Source of the DNA: JBGSIC01 sp041751875
GTDB taxonomy: Bacteria; Bdellovibrionota; FAC87; UBA2466; JACKAF01
Reading direction: 5' to 3'
Assembly (NCBI GenBank): GCA_041751875.1
Contig: JBGSIC010000013.1
Coordinates: forward strand, 310,001-374,000
DNA length: 64,000 nucleotides
The translations under genes were made by a program, and so were the position numbers. The notes under the pieces are model-generated. The model had not been told where the DNA came from, searched no databases, and was given only the letters and a program-made list of their open reading frames with translations. How positions within the stretch are numbered: the first letter of the stretch is position 1; each line of letters opens with the position of its first letter. Below, piece after piece: positions 1-8,352 of this stretch.

Positions 1-2
1 CT

Positions 3-521
3 TCTTGGCGCGTAAAAAACGTGAAAGGCGCGATTGAGATAGCAAGCCTCGCTCAGACACCCATTAAAATAATGGGCGGAAGACGTTTTGGTTGGCCCCA
101 GCGCGATATCTCTTGGATGGGAATGCTCGGGGGTAAAAAGAAGGCCGAAGTACTCTCGCACGCCAAAGCCTTACTTTTTCCTGTGGTCTGGGATGAACCC
201 TTTGGTCTCGCGGTGGTGGAATCGCTAATGAGTGGCACACCGGTTCTAGCAACACCGTTTGGTTCCCTTCCCGAACTGGTTCCTGCGCATGTGGGATTTC
301 TCTGCCGAACTTACCCGGAATTCATTTCCGCTCTAGGACAGGTCGATAGCCTGGATGCCGAAGCCTGCCGCGACTGGGCGGTGACACACTTTCACTACCA
401 AAAGATGACCGAAAACTACTTGGCACTCTACGAAAAGGTTTTGAAAGGGGAAAGTTTGAATCCCGTTGCCCCGCGGGGCACGCACCGTTCTCGGCCGCTC
501 TACGCCTTAGGTCGCACTTAG
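3..521 (+). CDS. Glycosyltransferase family 4-like, C-terminal part (5' end outside window)
   Basis: This is the C-terminal half of a GT-B fold sugar transferase; the frame is open to the left edge, so the start lies outside the window. The visible part holds the nucleotide-sugar-binding half: a KGA segment near the edge, then PVVWDEPFGLAVVESLMSG, which is the E-x7-E type signature of GT4 enzymes (donor phosphate and ribose contacts), followed by GTPVLATPFGSLPELV. The last 20 or so residues look like a loose tail. It probably acts in the cytoplasm on a cell-surface polysaccharide or lipopolysaccharide, in keeping with the adjacent GT2 enzyme and the GDP-fucose synthase further on. It ends 15 bases inside the convergent GT2 gene. 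Substrate cannot be told from sequence. Confidence 0.85.
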   Translation, partial: SWRVKNVKGAIEIASLAQTPIKIMGGRRFGWPQRDISWMGMLGGKKKAEVLSHAKALLFPVVWDEPFGLAVVESLMSGTPVLATPFGSLPELVPAHVGFLCRTYPEFISALGQVDSLDAEACRDWAVTHFHYQKMTENYLALYEKVLKGESLNPVAPRGTHRSRPLYALGRT

Positions 522-1379
522 TTTATTGCCCCACCAGTACTTACTCACGTCAGCCGCGCTCCAAAAGTCTTCAATCTTCAAAAGAGGCACTTTCTTGCGG
601 AGCGGCTCGTACCCTCGGTGCAAGGAGTAACGACCAAAGTGATGAACGTAACTATCCAGTACGACGCGCGGTAAGGGCACACTGGGATCTTGTTCATTTA
701 GTTTGCTCAGTGTCAGATACAAATGCCAATCGGCGGCCTGGAAACGCTCATCCCAGATTTCGGGCACACGCTTTAAGAGCGCTTTACTGAAAATCACGGC
801 GCTTCCGGCGATCCCATTGAAGTAGTCCTTCCCAGGCCGAATGTCGGTGGGTGACACGAACGAATCCAGATCACCGTACATTAGGCTAAGCGCGTTCCAA
901 AAAATCTGCCCTTCGTTCTGCCCAAAGAGTCGTGCCCAAAACTGACAAATGGAAAAGCAGTACTTCCATTTGCGTTTGAGTCGATCCGAGGCGCGCTGCG
1001 TGGGCTGCGCCTCCTGACTTGTCGGACTGAGTACCAAAAGCGGATTCGAGGCGAGCATCCTTTCCAAAGGCTTGTTCCACCCATAAGGCAGCCATAAGTC
1101 GTTGTTTAAGAAGCAAAGGGTATCGTGACGAGCCACTGCGATACCCTGGTTTTGCGCCTCGGGGTAGGTAGTGTTGTACTCGTTACGCAGGTAAACGACT
1201 TGCCCACGCTCCGGCTTCTTTTCAGAAAGCTTTTGGAAAAATGTCTCCGAACCGTCCGTGGAATGGTTATCCACAATGATTAACTCAAAGTCCGAGGTCG
1301 TGTTTTCCACGAGCGACTGCCAATAGAAACGGTTCATGGGCAATCCGTTGTGGATGGCTGTAATAATCGAAAGACTCAC
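507..1379 (-). CDS. Glycosyltransferase family 2 protein
   Basis: A 290-residue GT-A enzyme. The N-terminus MSLSIITAIHNGLPMNRF and the following ELIIVDNHSTDGSETFF are the nucleotide-binding start of GT2 enzymes; FLNNDLWLP carries the DxD-like metal site (NND). The central part has a long insert before the acceptor half (GIAGSAVIFSK). It should transfer a sugar from a nucleotide donor to a surface glycan in the cytoplasm. The GTG start at 1379 is preceded by AAGGGG at a good distance. It starts only 4 bases after the mazG stop on the same strand, so the two are probably co-transcribed, although there is no functional link I can name. Donor and acceptor are unknown. Confidence 0.88.
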   Translation of the reverse strand: MSLSIITAIHNGLPMNRFYWQSLVENTTSDFELIIVDNHSTDGSETFFQKLSEKKPERGQVVYLRNEYNTTYPEAQNQGIAVARHDTLCFLNNDLWLPYGWNKPLERMLASNPLLVLSPTSQEAQPTQRASDRLKRKWKYCFSICQFWARLFGQNEGQIFWNALSLMYGDLDSFVSPTDIRPGKDYFNGIAGSAVIFSKALLKRVPEIWDERFQAADWHLYLTLSKLNEQDPSVPLPRVVLDSYVHHFGRYSLHRGYEPLRKKVPLLKIEDFWSAADVSKYWWGNKLSAT

Positions 1380-1383
1380 CGCT

Positions 1384-2250
1384 CTACCCCTTCCCCTCTT
1401 TGGCGCGCTGCCACTGCTCTTCCCACTGCTCGGGGCTAAGCTCGCTTTCCTTTTTCCCCGCCGCTCTCAAAGCATTTTCCATAAGCCCCACGCGGTTTGC
1501 AAACTTAGCCGCTGACTTGCGCAACGCCGTTTCGGGATCCACTTTTAGATGGCGCGAGAGATTAGCGATAGTGAAAAGAAGGTCTCCAACCTCCATTTCG
1601 ATGGCTTCCTTGGAACCCGTTCCCACTTCGGCGCGCAACTCGGCCAATTCTTCGTCTACCTTCTCAAGAACCTGCCCTACGTTTTCCCAGTCAAAACCGA
1701 CCGTAGAGGCTCGGTAGCCATACTTATAGGCTAAAAGGAGAGCGGGAAGCGCCTTGGGAATACCGTCCAAAAGGGTGCGATCTGGCTTCTCCTGCTTTTT
1801 GAGTTCGACCCAGTTGGCTTTTACCTCGGCCGCGTCCTTCACTTTCACATCTCCATAGACGTGGGGATGGCGCTGGATCATCTTATCGGCCACATCCTTG
1901 GCCACGGTTTCAAAGTCAAAGTCGCCGGTTTCGGAGGCGATCTCTGCGTGAAGGCAAATCTGAAGAAGCAGGTCACCCAATTCTTCCTTGAGTTCCCCGT
2001 TCTGGGTCTCAATGGCTTCCAAAACCTCATAGGTTTCTTCTAAAACATAGGGCGCAAGGCTCTGGTGAGTCTGCTTCTTATCCCAAGGGCATTCCTTGCG
2101 AAGTCGGCGAACGACTTCCAAAAAGCGCCCTATTTCTTCAGTGGAACCCTTTTTCATGACGGTATCAAAAGAGGATTGTGAGACAAGTGTCAACCGATCT
2201 ATAAGGTCTCGTTGTGAACGAGCTGAAAATTGCAGTGAAAGATCAATCAC
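1384..2250 (-). CDS. mazG: Nucleoside triphosphate pyrophosphohydrolase MazG
   Basis: MazG hydrolyses (d)NTPs to the monophosphate and pyrophosphate, a house-cleaning role. Both tandem MazG domains are present: the first with ECPWDKKQTHQSL, then VLEETYEVLEAIE and ELGDLLLQICLHAEIA (EExxE and ExxD metal ligands), the second with MEVGDLLFTIANLSRH. The usual family length is about 260 residues. The open frame of 288 residues from GTG at 2250 includes about 30 extra N-terminal residues; an ATG at 2157 (residue 32) would give a conventional start, but no clear ribosome-binding site favours it. It is the first gene of a mazG-GT2 pair and is divergent from glnII. Confidence 0.93.
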   Translation of the reverse strand: MIDLSLQFSARSQRDLIDRLTLVSQSSFDTVMKKGSTEEIGRFLEVVRRLRKECPWDKKQTHQSLAPYVLEETYEVLEAIETQNGELKEELGDLLLQICLHAEIASETGDFDFETVAKDVADKMIQRHPHVYGDVKVKDAAEVKANWVELKKQEKPDRTLLDGIPKALPALLLAYKYGYRASTVGFDWENVGQVLEKVDEELAELRAEVGTGSKEAIEMEVGDLLFTIANLSRHLKVDPETALRKSAAKFANRVGLMENALRAAGKKESELSPEQWEEQWQRAKEGKG

Positions 2251-2380
2251 ATAAATTACGGCCTCGACATTGGAATAACCGGTGTTAAAAATTCATTTCA
2301 GAGATCTTTGCGTTAGGCTGGGACTTCAATCAAACAGCTCAAATACAAAAAACCCGAGTTTTACCTTTAAGGAGACAAGC

Positions 2381-3430
2381 ATGCTGACTCTTGGTGAGTA
2401 CATTTGGATGGACGGGGCCGAGCCCACACAGAAACTCCGCTCCAAGTCGAAAGTGCTAAACCTGAAAGACCCCAAAAAACCCGCCCTTTCGGACTTTCCG
2501 GAATGGGGATTTGACGGTTCTTCTACTTACCAAGCCGACGGGCATAAGTCGGATCTCACGCTTAAACCGGCTAATTTTGTGAAGGACCCCATTCGGGGGG
2601 AAGGTAACTGGCTCATCATGTGTGAAGTCATGAACCCGGATGGTAGCCCTCACCGCAGCAACTCACGCGCGGAACTACGACGGGTCATGGAAGCGGGAGC
2701 TTCCAAGGAAGAACCTTGGTTTGGTTTTGAACAAGAATATACCCTTTTCAGAGGACGCAACCCCTTGGGCTGGCCCGAAGGCGGATACCCGGCTCCTCAA
2801 GGACCTTTTTACTGCGGCGTTGGCTCGGATGAAGTTTTTGGTCGTCCGCTTATCGAAGAGCACGCGAAAGCCTGCTTAGACGCGGGCATCATGATTTTCG
2901 GCATCAACGCGGAAGTGATGCCGGGTCAGTGGGAGTTTCAGGTAGGTTACCGCGGCGTGCCCGGTGATTCGGCCGATCCTCTTACTGTGGCGGATCACAG
3001 TTGGCTGGCTCGTTGGCTTCTCTATCGCATTGGAGAAAAGCATGACGTCTCGGCAACCTTGCATCCCAAACCCGTGCGCGGTGACTGGAACGGCGCGGGC
3101 CAACACACGAACTTCTCCACTAAGTCGATGCGTAATAGCTCGACCGGTCTGCAAGCGATTGAAAAAGCGATTGGTCTTTTGCAGAAAAAGCACGAGGACC
3201 ACATTGCGGTCTACGGTCACGGCCTTGCGGAACGATTGACGGGTCGGCATGAAACCTGCCCCATCAACGAATTTCGTTCGGGAGTTTCCGATCGCGGCGC
3301 TTCGATTCGTATACCGCTCCATGTTTCCAAACAAGGTTGCGGATACTTAGAAGATCGTCGCCCGGGAGCTAACGCGGATCCGTACACGGTTGCCGCGCGC
3401 ATCCTGCGCACCATCTGCGAAATCAATTAG
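2381..3430 (+). CDS. glnII: Glutamine synthetase type II (GSII)
   Basis: Catalyses ATP-dependent amidation of glutamate to glutamine, the entry of ammonia into metabolism. At 349 residues it has the length of the short eukaryotic-like type II enzyme, not the 470-residue GSI. Visible signatures: WGFDGSSTYQADGHKSD (beta-Asp latch), WFGFEQEYTLF (metal ligands), NAEVMPGQWEFQVG, HPKPVRGDWNGAGQHTNFS (ATP/glutamate site) and NEFRSGVSDRGASIRIP. I chose ATG 2381 because AAGGAG lies 6 bases upstream and the protein then begins MLTLGEYIWMDG; the longer open frame from 2282 has no family support. It stands alone, divergent from mazG. No GSI adenylylation-site context is expected for this type. The stop codon lies inside the direct repeat that borders the palindromic element downstream. 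Confidence 0.96.
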   Translation: MLTLGEYIWMDGAEPTQKLRSKSKVLNLKDPKKPALSDFPEWGFDGSSTYQADGHKSDLTLKPANFVKDPIRGEGNWLIMCEVMNPDGSPHRSNSRAELRRVMEAGASKEEPWFGFEQEYTLFRGRNPLGWPEGGYPAPQGPFYCGVGSDEVFGRPLIEEHAKACLDAGIMIFGINAEVMPGQWEFQVGYRGVPGDSADPLTVADHSWLARWLLYRIGEKHDVSATLHPKPVRGDWNGAGQHTNFSTKSMRNSSTGLQAIEKAIGLLQKKHEDHIAVYGHGLAERLTGRHETCPINEFRSGVSDRGASIRIPLHVSKQGCGYLEDRRPGANADPYTVAARILRTICEIN

Positions 3431-3592
3431 GAACTTATTGTAAATAAGGTGCCCATCTACTTCCCGGCCGTAAAGGTAGCGGGTGCCTGTATCAGTTCAA
3501 TTCAAAACATAGTAGCGGACGTGTGTCTTTTTGTACCCGGCACCTTTACGGCCGGGAAGTAGATGGGCACTTATTAGATTAGGAACTTATTG
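3426..3592. repeat. Palindromic MITE/REP-like element with 29-bp inverted repeats and 15-bp flanking direct repeats
   Basis: Two perfect 29-base inverted arms lie at 3449-3477 and 3542-3570 (gtgcccatctacttcccggc... and its complement), separated by 64 bases. The arms can be extended a few bases further with one unpaired base. The unit is bracketed by identical 15-base direct copies of attaggaacttattg at 3426-3440 and 3578-3592. The left copy includes the glnII stop codon and the right copy includes the exbD stop codon. The layout resembles a small non-autonomous transposon with target duplication, or a large bidirectional terminator between convergent genes. It has no coding capacity. Confidence 0.75.
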
Positions 3593-4114
3593 AGGGCGAG
3601 CGTCGGTACGAAGCACGGCGAGTTTTAGCATCACGTAGTCCGTGATCCCCGCTGTGTAGATGACTTTTTTGATAAGGCGGTAGTTGATGTCCTTATCCGC
3701 CTGAAGCACGATCATGCCGGAAAATTTGTGATCGCTATTACGCGATTCCACGTATTTCGAACGGTTTTTGTGCTGTTGAAGAGCTTGCGCAAGCGTCACG
3801 ATGGTCACACCGTCTTTGTAGAGATGTTCCCCAGCGATATCGCCGTTTACGATGGGAAGAAGTTCTTTGTCGTCCAAGATAATGGCTTTTTTGGTAACCA
3901 AAAGTTCCAAAGAGGAGTCAGGAGGCGATTGTGTGGAGCTCGAAGGAGGCAACTGAATGTCGCCGGCTACGTTGAAGCTGCTCGCCACGTGAGAATAGTT
4001 CTGCAAAAGGAAGAAAAGCATCGTTGTCAAAATATCCAGCATGGACGTCAGCATCAAGCCGCCGCCGTGAGCCGAAAAATTGCCGTGGCCTTTTTTGCGT
4101 TTACGTCTTGGCAC
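3587..4114 (-). CDS. ExbD/TolR-family biopolymer transport protein (second copy)
   Basis: A 175-residue ExbD/TolR protein: a basic cytoplasmic start (MPRRKRKKGHGNFSAHGGG), one transmembrane helix with the proton-relay aspartate in LTSMLDILTTMLFFLL, then a periplasmic domain. Its spacer is long and Ser/Pro-rich (PPSSSTQSPPDS) before the folded DYVMLKLAVLRT end. Together with ExbB it forms an inner-membrane proton-driven motor that energises an outer-membrane or envelope process. The GTG start shares one base with the stop of the upstream exbD gene (TAGTG), so translation is probably coupled. The stop codon falls in the right direct repeat of the palindromic element. Confidence 0.88.
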   Translation of the reverse strand: MPRRKRKKGHGNFSAHGGGLMLTSMLDILTTMLFFLLQNYSHVASSFNVAGDIQLPPSSSTQSPPDSSLELLVTKKAIILDDKELLPIVNGDIAGEHLYKDGVTIVTLAQALQQHKNRSKYVESRNSDHKFSGMIVLQADKDINYRLIKKVIYTAGITDYVMLKLAVLRTDARPQ

Positions 4115-4653
4115 TATACTCCCCCGAAGGACACGTCAGAAAAAAGACGATTGAAATTTTGTGCATCAGGCCGGTCGGCTATATCGGGTGGCAACTTCTG
4201 GTAGCCAGCATCCCCGCTATTGTACTCACGAGCCGCATCGATCGTCTTAATGATGACCGCGTATGACACTTCGTCTTCAGGAATGATTGTCAGGTTGTGG
4301 TTCTTGGTGTTCTTTTGGTGAATACCAACCAAATATTCATGCAATTTGATGTACTGATAGTCGTCGGTTTTTTCTAGGTTAAGACTGCCGCCCTGGTTGG
4401 TGGAGATATTGAAACCCGAAGTACGGATGCGAACGATTACGTCGAGCTGATTTTCTTGATCTTTCGCTACCCGCATTTCTTCTGCCGTGGCAGCAACTTT
4501 CGGAAGAGGTGCATCGATAATGGCCACCGCAATCGTATTTGCAGCCATGAGCAAGAAGAACATCAGATTACATACCACGTCCATTAGCGCGGTAAGATTC
4601 AGGTCGTTGTCGACCTTCATCCGATGTGATCTTTCGCTCGATTTGCGGGGCAT
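4114..4653 (-). CDS. ExbD/TolR-family biopolymer transport protein (first copy)
   Basis: A 179-residue ExbD/TolR protein with a basic start, a single membrane helix carrying the conserved aspartate (LNLTALMDVVCNLMFFLLMAA) and a periplasmic domain ending in a long tail. Residues 60-100 are polar with a Gly/Asn-rich stretch. It is the middle gene of exbB-exbD-exbD, 34 bases after exbB and overlapping the next exbD by one base. Two divergent ExbD subunits beside one ExbB occur in several Gram-negative lineages, including systems for gliding or polysaccharide/TonB energising. Which receptor this motor drives is not visible here, as no tonB or receptor gene is adjacent. Confidence 0.88.
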   Translation of the reverse strand: MPRKSSERSHRMKVDNDLNLTALMDVVCNLMFFLLMAANTIAVAIIDAPLPKVAATAEEMRVAKDQENQLDVIVRIRTSGFNISTNQGGSLNLEKTDDYQYIKLHEYLVGIHQKNTKNHNLTIIPEDEVSYAVIIKTIDAAREYNSGDAGYQKLPPDIADRPDAQNFNRLFSDVSFGGV

Positions 4654-4687
4654 GACCAGTCTCCGACTTTCTTAAACCCAGGAACAT

Positions 4688-5380
4688 CTACTCTGCGTGA
4701 GCCGTTTTCGAATCATCGTCGCTGTCGTGCCCGCCATGTCCCACTTTTTGTGAGGCACTGAGCAAGTTGATAAGCTTCACCGAATACTGATCGATGTCAC
4801 CAATGATGGCATTGATCTTCGACTGAATAATCGTGTGCACAAGCAAGGTCGGGATCGCCACAAAGAGACCGAAAAGGGTCGCGTTCATCGCGATAGAAAT
4901 TGAAACTTGAAGGTATTGCTGGCGTTGCGCAGCATCGACACCCGTTTCGCCGCCTTTGAACGCCATGATTAGACCCTGAATCGTTCCGAAGAGTCCTAAT
5001 AGCGTTGCTAAGTTTGAAAGCGTAGGGAGGTAGAGAGCTCTTGCTTCAAGCTTGGGCAGCACTTCGAGGGTGGCTTCGTCGATGGCGTTTTGTACGTCCA
5101 GCGTCGAGTCCTTCGCTCGGGTTAGTCCGCTTTTAAGTACGCGGGGCAGAAGCGCTTGGCTTCGGCTGTTGCATAAGCTGATGGCTCTATCGATATTGTC
5201 ACTCAAGATGTACTTCTTGAGTTTGGCCATGAAAGCTTGGCTGTTGACTGAATATTGGAACTGGATACGAATCCAGCGTTCCAGCGCGATACCGCATGCG
5301 CTTACGCCAACAAACGCAATGGCGTACATGACCGGTTCGCCTTCAGCGAAGAAACCTCTAAAAATCATGAAGAATTCCAT
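4688..5380 (-). CDS. MotA/TolQ/ExbB proton channel family protein
   Basis: The channel subunit of the motor operon, 230 residues with three membrane helices: one near residues 12-30, then the conserved pair around LPTLSNLATLLGLFGTIQGLIMAF and ISIAMNATLFGLFVAIPTLLVHT. The large cytoplasmic loop contains the family signature GLTRAKD...ATLEVLPKLEARALYLPTLS. ExbB pentamers surround ExbD helices and convert proton flow into rotation. The ATG start at 5380 follows GGGAGAG on the minus strand. The C-terminus is charged (GHGGHDSDDDSKTAHAE). It is the first gene of the three-gene operon, so the promoter should lie in 5381-5586. Confidence 0.9.
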   Translation of the reverse strand: MEFFMIFRGFFAEGEPVMYAIAFVGVSACGIALERWIRIQFQYSVNSQAFMAKLKKYILSDNIDRAISLCNSRSQALLPRVLKSGLTRAKDSTLDVQNAIDEATLEVLPKLEARALYLPTLSNLATLLGLFGTIQGLIMAFKGGETGVDAAQRQQYLQVSISIAMNATLFGLFVAIPTLLVHTIIQSKINAIIGDIDQYSVKLINLLSASQKVGHGGHDSDDDSKTAHAE

Positions 5381-5586
5381 TTATCTCTCCCTTAGTGAGA
5401 TCTGGCCTGTATTAGGCACAACGAATCTCAAGCTTTCTACGACTGATTCATCGGTGACGGCAGAATAAAAGTTGAAAGGTTTTGAAGAGGGGAAAGAATA
5501 AACAAGGGAATTGAAGGACTTACCGAGAGGCGGGGAGAGTCAAAAGCACCTGCTTCACACACAGTTTAGAAAGACTTTGTCGGCGC

Positions 5587-6576
5587 TTAAGCTGAGGCTG
5601 CGTTCTCTTCGCTGCGCGCCAAGTAGCGGTGCTTGGGATCGATTTCGAATACCTTATTATGTAGCGCCCAGGCGTAGGTTTCCCGTAGGCCGTCTTCCAA
5701 GCTAATTTGTGCCTGCCATCCCAACGCGTTGATGCGCTCTACGTTTAGTAGTTTGCGCGGCGGACCATCAGGCTTTGAGGTATCAAACAAGATTTCCCCC
5801 GGATACCCGACCACCTTCTTTATCGTATAGGCGAGTTCCTTGATGGTGCAATCCTGGCCGGTGCCTACGTTAATGGTCTTCGTGTCAGAGTAGTTATCTA
5901 ATAGATAGAGAAGCGCTTCGCTTAAGTCATCCACATGTAAAAACTCACGCTTGCAGTTCCCGGTACCCCATACACTGACCGATGATTTCTTCTCCACTTT
6001 CGCTTCATGAAACCGCCGCATCATGCCGGGAATCACGTGCGAATGGTCTGGATGGAAATTGTCATACGGACCGTAAAGATTGGTGGGCATCGCGGAAATA
6101 AAATCTTTTTTGTACTGACGAGAAAAATACTCGCAAAGTTTCAGGCCCGCTATCTTGGCCACCGCATAACCTTCATTGGTAGGTTCCAAAGGTCCCGCAA
6201 GAAGTTCCGATTCCGCAATCGGCTGCGTCGCCAGTTTCGGGTAGATACAAGAACTTCCCAAATACAAAAGTTTTTTAACGTTGGAATAAGCAGCCGCGTG
6301 AACAAGATTGGAAGCAATCACAATGTTTTCGTACAAAAAATCGGCCGGGAAACTTTTGTTCGCGAAGATCCCGCCCACTTTTGCGGCACAGACGACGACA
6401 ACATCGATGGGTGTGGAGGCAAAAAATGCGTTCACTTGTACTTGATTTAAGAGGTCGAGTTCCGCGCGAGTTCGCGTCACTACATTCTCAAAGCCTTTTT
6501 GCTTAAGCCGGCGAATAACCGCCGAACCGACGAGCCCATTATGTCCTGCAACAAAAATGCGATCACTTTTATTCAT
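5587..6576 (-). CDS. fcl: GDP-L-fucose synthase (GDP-4-keto-6-deoxymannose epimerase/reductase)
   Basis: Converts GDP-4-keto-6-deoxy-D-mannose to GDP-L-fucose with NADPH, supplying fucose for surface glycans. The Rossmann start is IFVAGHNGLVGSAVIRRL; the SDR catalytic set is present as LGSSCIYPK (Ser) and EGYAVAKIAGLKLCEYF (YxxxK). MPTNLYGPYDNFHPDHSHVIP is the substrate-binding loop typical of Fcl. From ATG 6576 the protein has 329 residues, matching the family (about 320). The open frame extends 10 codons further upstream, but family alignment favours MNKSDRIFVAG. No gmd is nearby in this window. It is a single gene between the motor operon and an outer-membrane protein. Confidence 0.93.
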   Translation of the reverse strand: MNKSDRIFVAGHNGLVGSAVIRRLKQKGFENVVTRTRAELDLLNQVQVNAFFASTPIDVVVVCAAKVGGIFANKSFPADFLYENIVIASNLVHAAAYSNVKKLLYLGSSCIYPKLATQPIAESELLAGPLEPTNEGYAVAKIAGLKLCEYFSRQYKKDFISAMPTNLYGPYDNFHPDHSHVIPGMMRRFHEAKVEKKSSVSVWGTGNCKREFLHVDDLSEALLYLLDNYSDTKTINVGTGQDCTIKELAYTIKKVVGYPGEILFDTSKPDGPPRKLLNVERINALGWQAQISLEDGLRETYAWALHNKVFEIDPKHRYLARSEENAASA

Positions 6577-6606
6577 TGGTATGATTCCATTATTGCGGGC
6601 ACGCAA

Positions 6607-6710
6607 TTGTCACTGCGAGCGCGTATTTGTCATTGCGAGCCCACTCGGTGGGCGAAGCAATCTCAATGGGATTGCTTCGTCGCCTACGAAGTAGCCGCCT
6701 CGCAATGACG
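6607..6710. repeat. Palindromic REP-type repeat (gtcattgcgag family)
   Basis: An inverted repeat with outer arms gtcattgcgag at 6629-6639 and its complement at 6699-6709; the interior has gaagcaatctc and its partner gattgcttcgtcg. A diverged extra start (tgtcactgcgagc) lies just before it. The gtcattgcgag/gaagcaatc palindrome is a widespread intergenic repeat type in proteobacteria. A half copy is found at 17583-17615 in this window. It sits between the starts of fcl and the end of the next gene. Confidence 0.75.
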
Positions 6711-6711
6711 T

Positions 6712-7479
6712 CTATAAAAGTATGAAGAGTCCGCTGCTATAGCGCATGAAGATCGGCGCGTTTTGGTGCTCAAACTTGGGCAAACCCGCAAAGCCTGAGT
6801 CGTAGGTGCGTTTATCCAATAGCATTTGGCCCCCGCCGATCTCAACTCGAATACCTGCCCGTGAACCAAAGAAGAATTCGGCTCCTACCATGAGCTCGTA
6901 CATCGGAGCGATGTTACTTGTAATGTCCGTGGAAGGGTCATAGCCGTAAGATCCTTTTCTTTCGGTATAGACAATTCCTCCCGCCCAACCAATGTACGGA
7001 ACCACATCGTCTCGTCCGAAACGTCGACGAGCCCCAATCATCATCGGAATCGCGGTCATGTCGAAGTAGTGGAATTGGTAAGCGTCCACATTTCCGTCGG
7101 GAACGACGTCGGTATCGATACCGTGCTGGCGTTCAGTTCCGTAGGAGTAATACCCAATGCGCGCAAAAAATTCCCAGTTATAGGAAACCGTGAAATACGG
7201 CTCAATTTCAAAGTTAAAAAAGGTCGCAAAATGCGGAGACTCCAAAGCTAGGTTGTCAGTCCCCCCATAAGTTTTCACAAGACTGGTTACAGGTATCAGA
7301 GTTGATAGAAGGAAATTGATTCCGAAATCAGAATCTCTGCCCTCGTTTTCAACGAACTTGGGCGGCTTGTACGAACCGAAAAGACCTTTGAAGTCTTTTT
7401 CGGCGTAAACGGGCGCATTAAAACCAAACACCAATGCCAAACCCAAACAACACACCACGTCAAAACGATTTCGGAACAT
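6712..7479 (-). CDS. Outer-membrane beta-barrel protein of unknown function
   Basis: A 255-residue exported protein. Residues 1-26 are a signal peptide ending in NAPVYA. The mature part has alternating aromatic/polar strands typical of a porin-like barrel (YFTVSYNWEFFARIGYYSYG, FHYFDMTAIPMMIGARRRFG, PMYELMVGAEFFFGSRAGIRVEIG) and ends in a short hydrophobic strand (RYSSGLFILL) as outer-membrane barrels do. This resembles small OmpW/OmpA-barrel-like proteins of about eight strands. Function is unknown. On the minus strand a TGATATAAT extended -10 box sits only 6 bases before the ATG, so the transcript may be leaderless. Confidence 0.7.
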   Translation of the reverse strand: MFRNRFDVVCCLGLALVFGFNAPVYAEKDFKGLFGSYKPPKFVENEGRDSDFGINFLLSTLIPVTSLVKTYGGTDNLALESPHFATFFNFEIEPYFTVSYNWEFFARIGYYSYGTERQHGIDTDVVPDGNVDAYQFHYFDMTAIPMMIGARRRFGRDDVVPYIGWAGGIVYTERKGSYGYDPSTDITSNIAPMYELMVGAEFFFGSRAGIRVEIGGGQMLLDKRTYDSGFAGLPKFEHQNAPIFMRYSSGLFILL

Positions 7480-7482
7480 GGG

Positions 7483-7500
7483 GCAATTATATCAGACGTT
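7483..7500 (-). promoter_or_regulatory. Extended -10 promoter directly before the outer-membrane protein
   Basis: On the minus strand the sequence TGATATAAT (7494-7486) matches the extended -10 consensus TGnTATAAT. It is followed by TGCCCC and then the ATG at 7479. The predicted transcription start would fall at or next to the start codon, which would make a leaderless mRNA. There is no purine-rich ribosome-binding site upstream of the ATG. Confidence 0.45.
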
Positions 7501-7526
7501 TAAGCGTGCTGGCTTCAAAAGAGCGT

Positions 7527-8300
7527 TTAGCCGAGAGGATAAAGAGTGAGTTCATCGCCGCGCTGCACTTTAAGTTGGTCCCACGCGGACTGCTTCGGTG
7601 AAGCAATTTCCCAAAAACCGTGGGAACCCCTTACCACGCCCACCTTCCCTTTTTGGATGCTCTGGTAATTGGGGGCAAAGGGGATCTTTTCCGTACGGTG
7701 AAGAATCTGGAGTTCCGCCTTACTAATTTTACAATGCGGGATGTTGGTAATGACGTTTCCGAAGTGATCGGGCCCGATAATTTCCCCGCGTTGCACACCA
7801 TCTAGGTTGCGGCACATCGGAAACTCCACGCCTTCAAAGCGTTTTAGCGGAATGCAGCGCTGCCGCTTGGATCGCAATAGACCCACCACAAAGGGTGCGA
7901 AAAGATCGCGACCGTGAAAGGTGGTGGGAATTTCTTCCGGAGCGCGGATTTCATAAATCTTGGGCGCCTGTTTTTCACGTTTCGCACAATCATGTACCGC
8001 CCAAGCGAGTAGTCCATTATCAGGCCCCACGAAGTGGTAGCGCTTGGTACGGACATAAATGCTTTTGCGATTGGTGCCCACACCGGGATCCACGACGGCC
8101 AGGTGAATGGTTCCTGTTGGGAAATAGTGGTAGGAGCGAAACAGCTGAAACGCGCCCATTCCCACATCAAAGGCTTCAATACTATGTGTAATATCGATGA
8201 CTTTTAACGTCGAACCGCCCGCGAGCAGGACCGCCTTCATTTCCGCAACGTAGGAATCTTCGGGTCCAAAATCACTAAGCAATGTAACGACTCGAGCCAT
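7527..8300 (-). CDS. SAM hydroxide adenosyltransferase (DUF62 family)
   Basis: A 257-residue member of the family that cleaves S-adenosylmethionine with water to adenosine and methionine; fluorinase and chlorinase belong to the same fold. Family signatures are clear: TLLSDFGPEDSYVAEMKAVL (start), VIDITHSIEAFDVGMGAFQL, HLAVVDPGVGT, FVGPDNGLLAW, FHGRDLFAPF and RGEIIGPDHFGNVITNIP. The conserved Asp-Arg-His type triad of the hydrolase branch appears in VDPGVGTNRK and FHGRD. It is presumably cytoplasmic. It stands alone, divergent from the small membrane protein-yebC pair. Physiological role is unsettled for the family. Confidence 0.92.
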   Translation of the reverse strand: MARVVTLLSDFGPEDSYVAEMKAVLLAGGSTLKVIDITHSIEAFDVGMGAFQLFRSYHYFPTGTIHLAVVDPGVGTNRKSIYVRTKRYHFVGPDNGLLAWAVHDCAKREKQAPKIYEIRAPEEIPTTFHGRDLFAPFVVGLLRSKRQRCIPLKRFEGVEFPMCRNLDGVQRGEIIGPDHFGNVITNIPHCKISKAELQILHRTEKIPFAPNYQSIQKGKVGVVRGSHGFWEIASPKQSAWDQLKVQRGDELTLYPLG

Positions 8301-8352
8301 GAGGGCTGTATTTTGATTGATTTGCCGCCGCTTGTGAATAGAATTCCGGCCG

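Noticed and set aside
2282..2380. 33-codon N-terminal extension of glutamine synthetase
   Set aside because: GSII proteins start at the ATG at 2381, which has AAGGAG 6 bases upstream.
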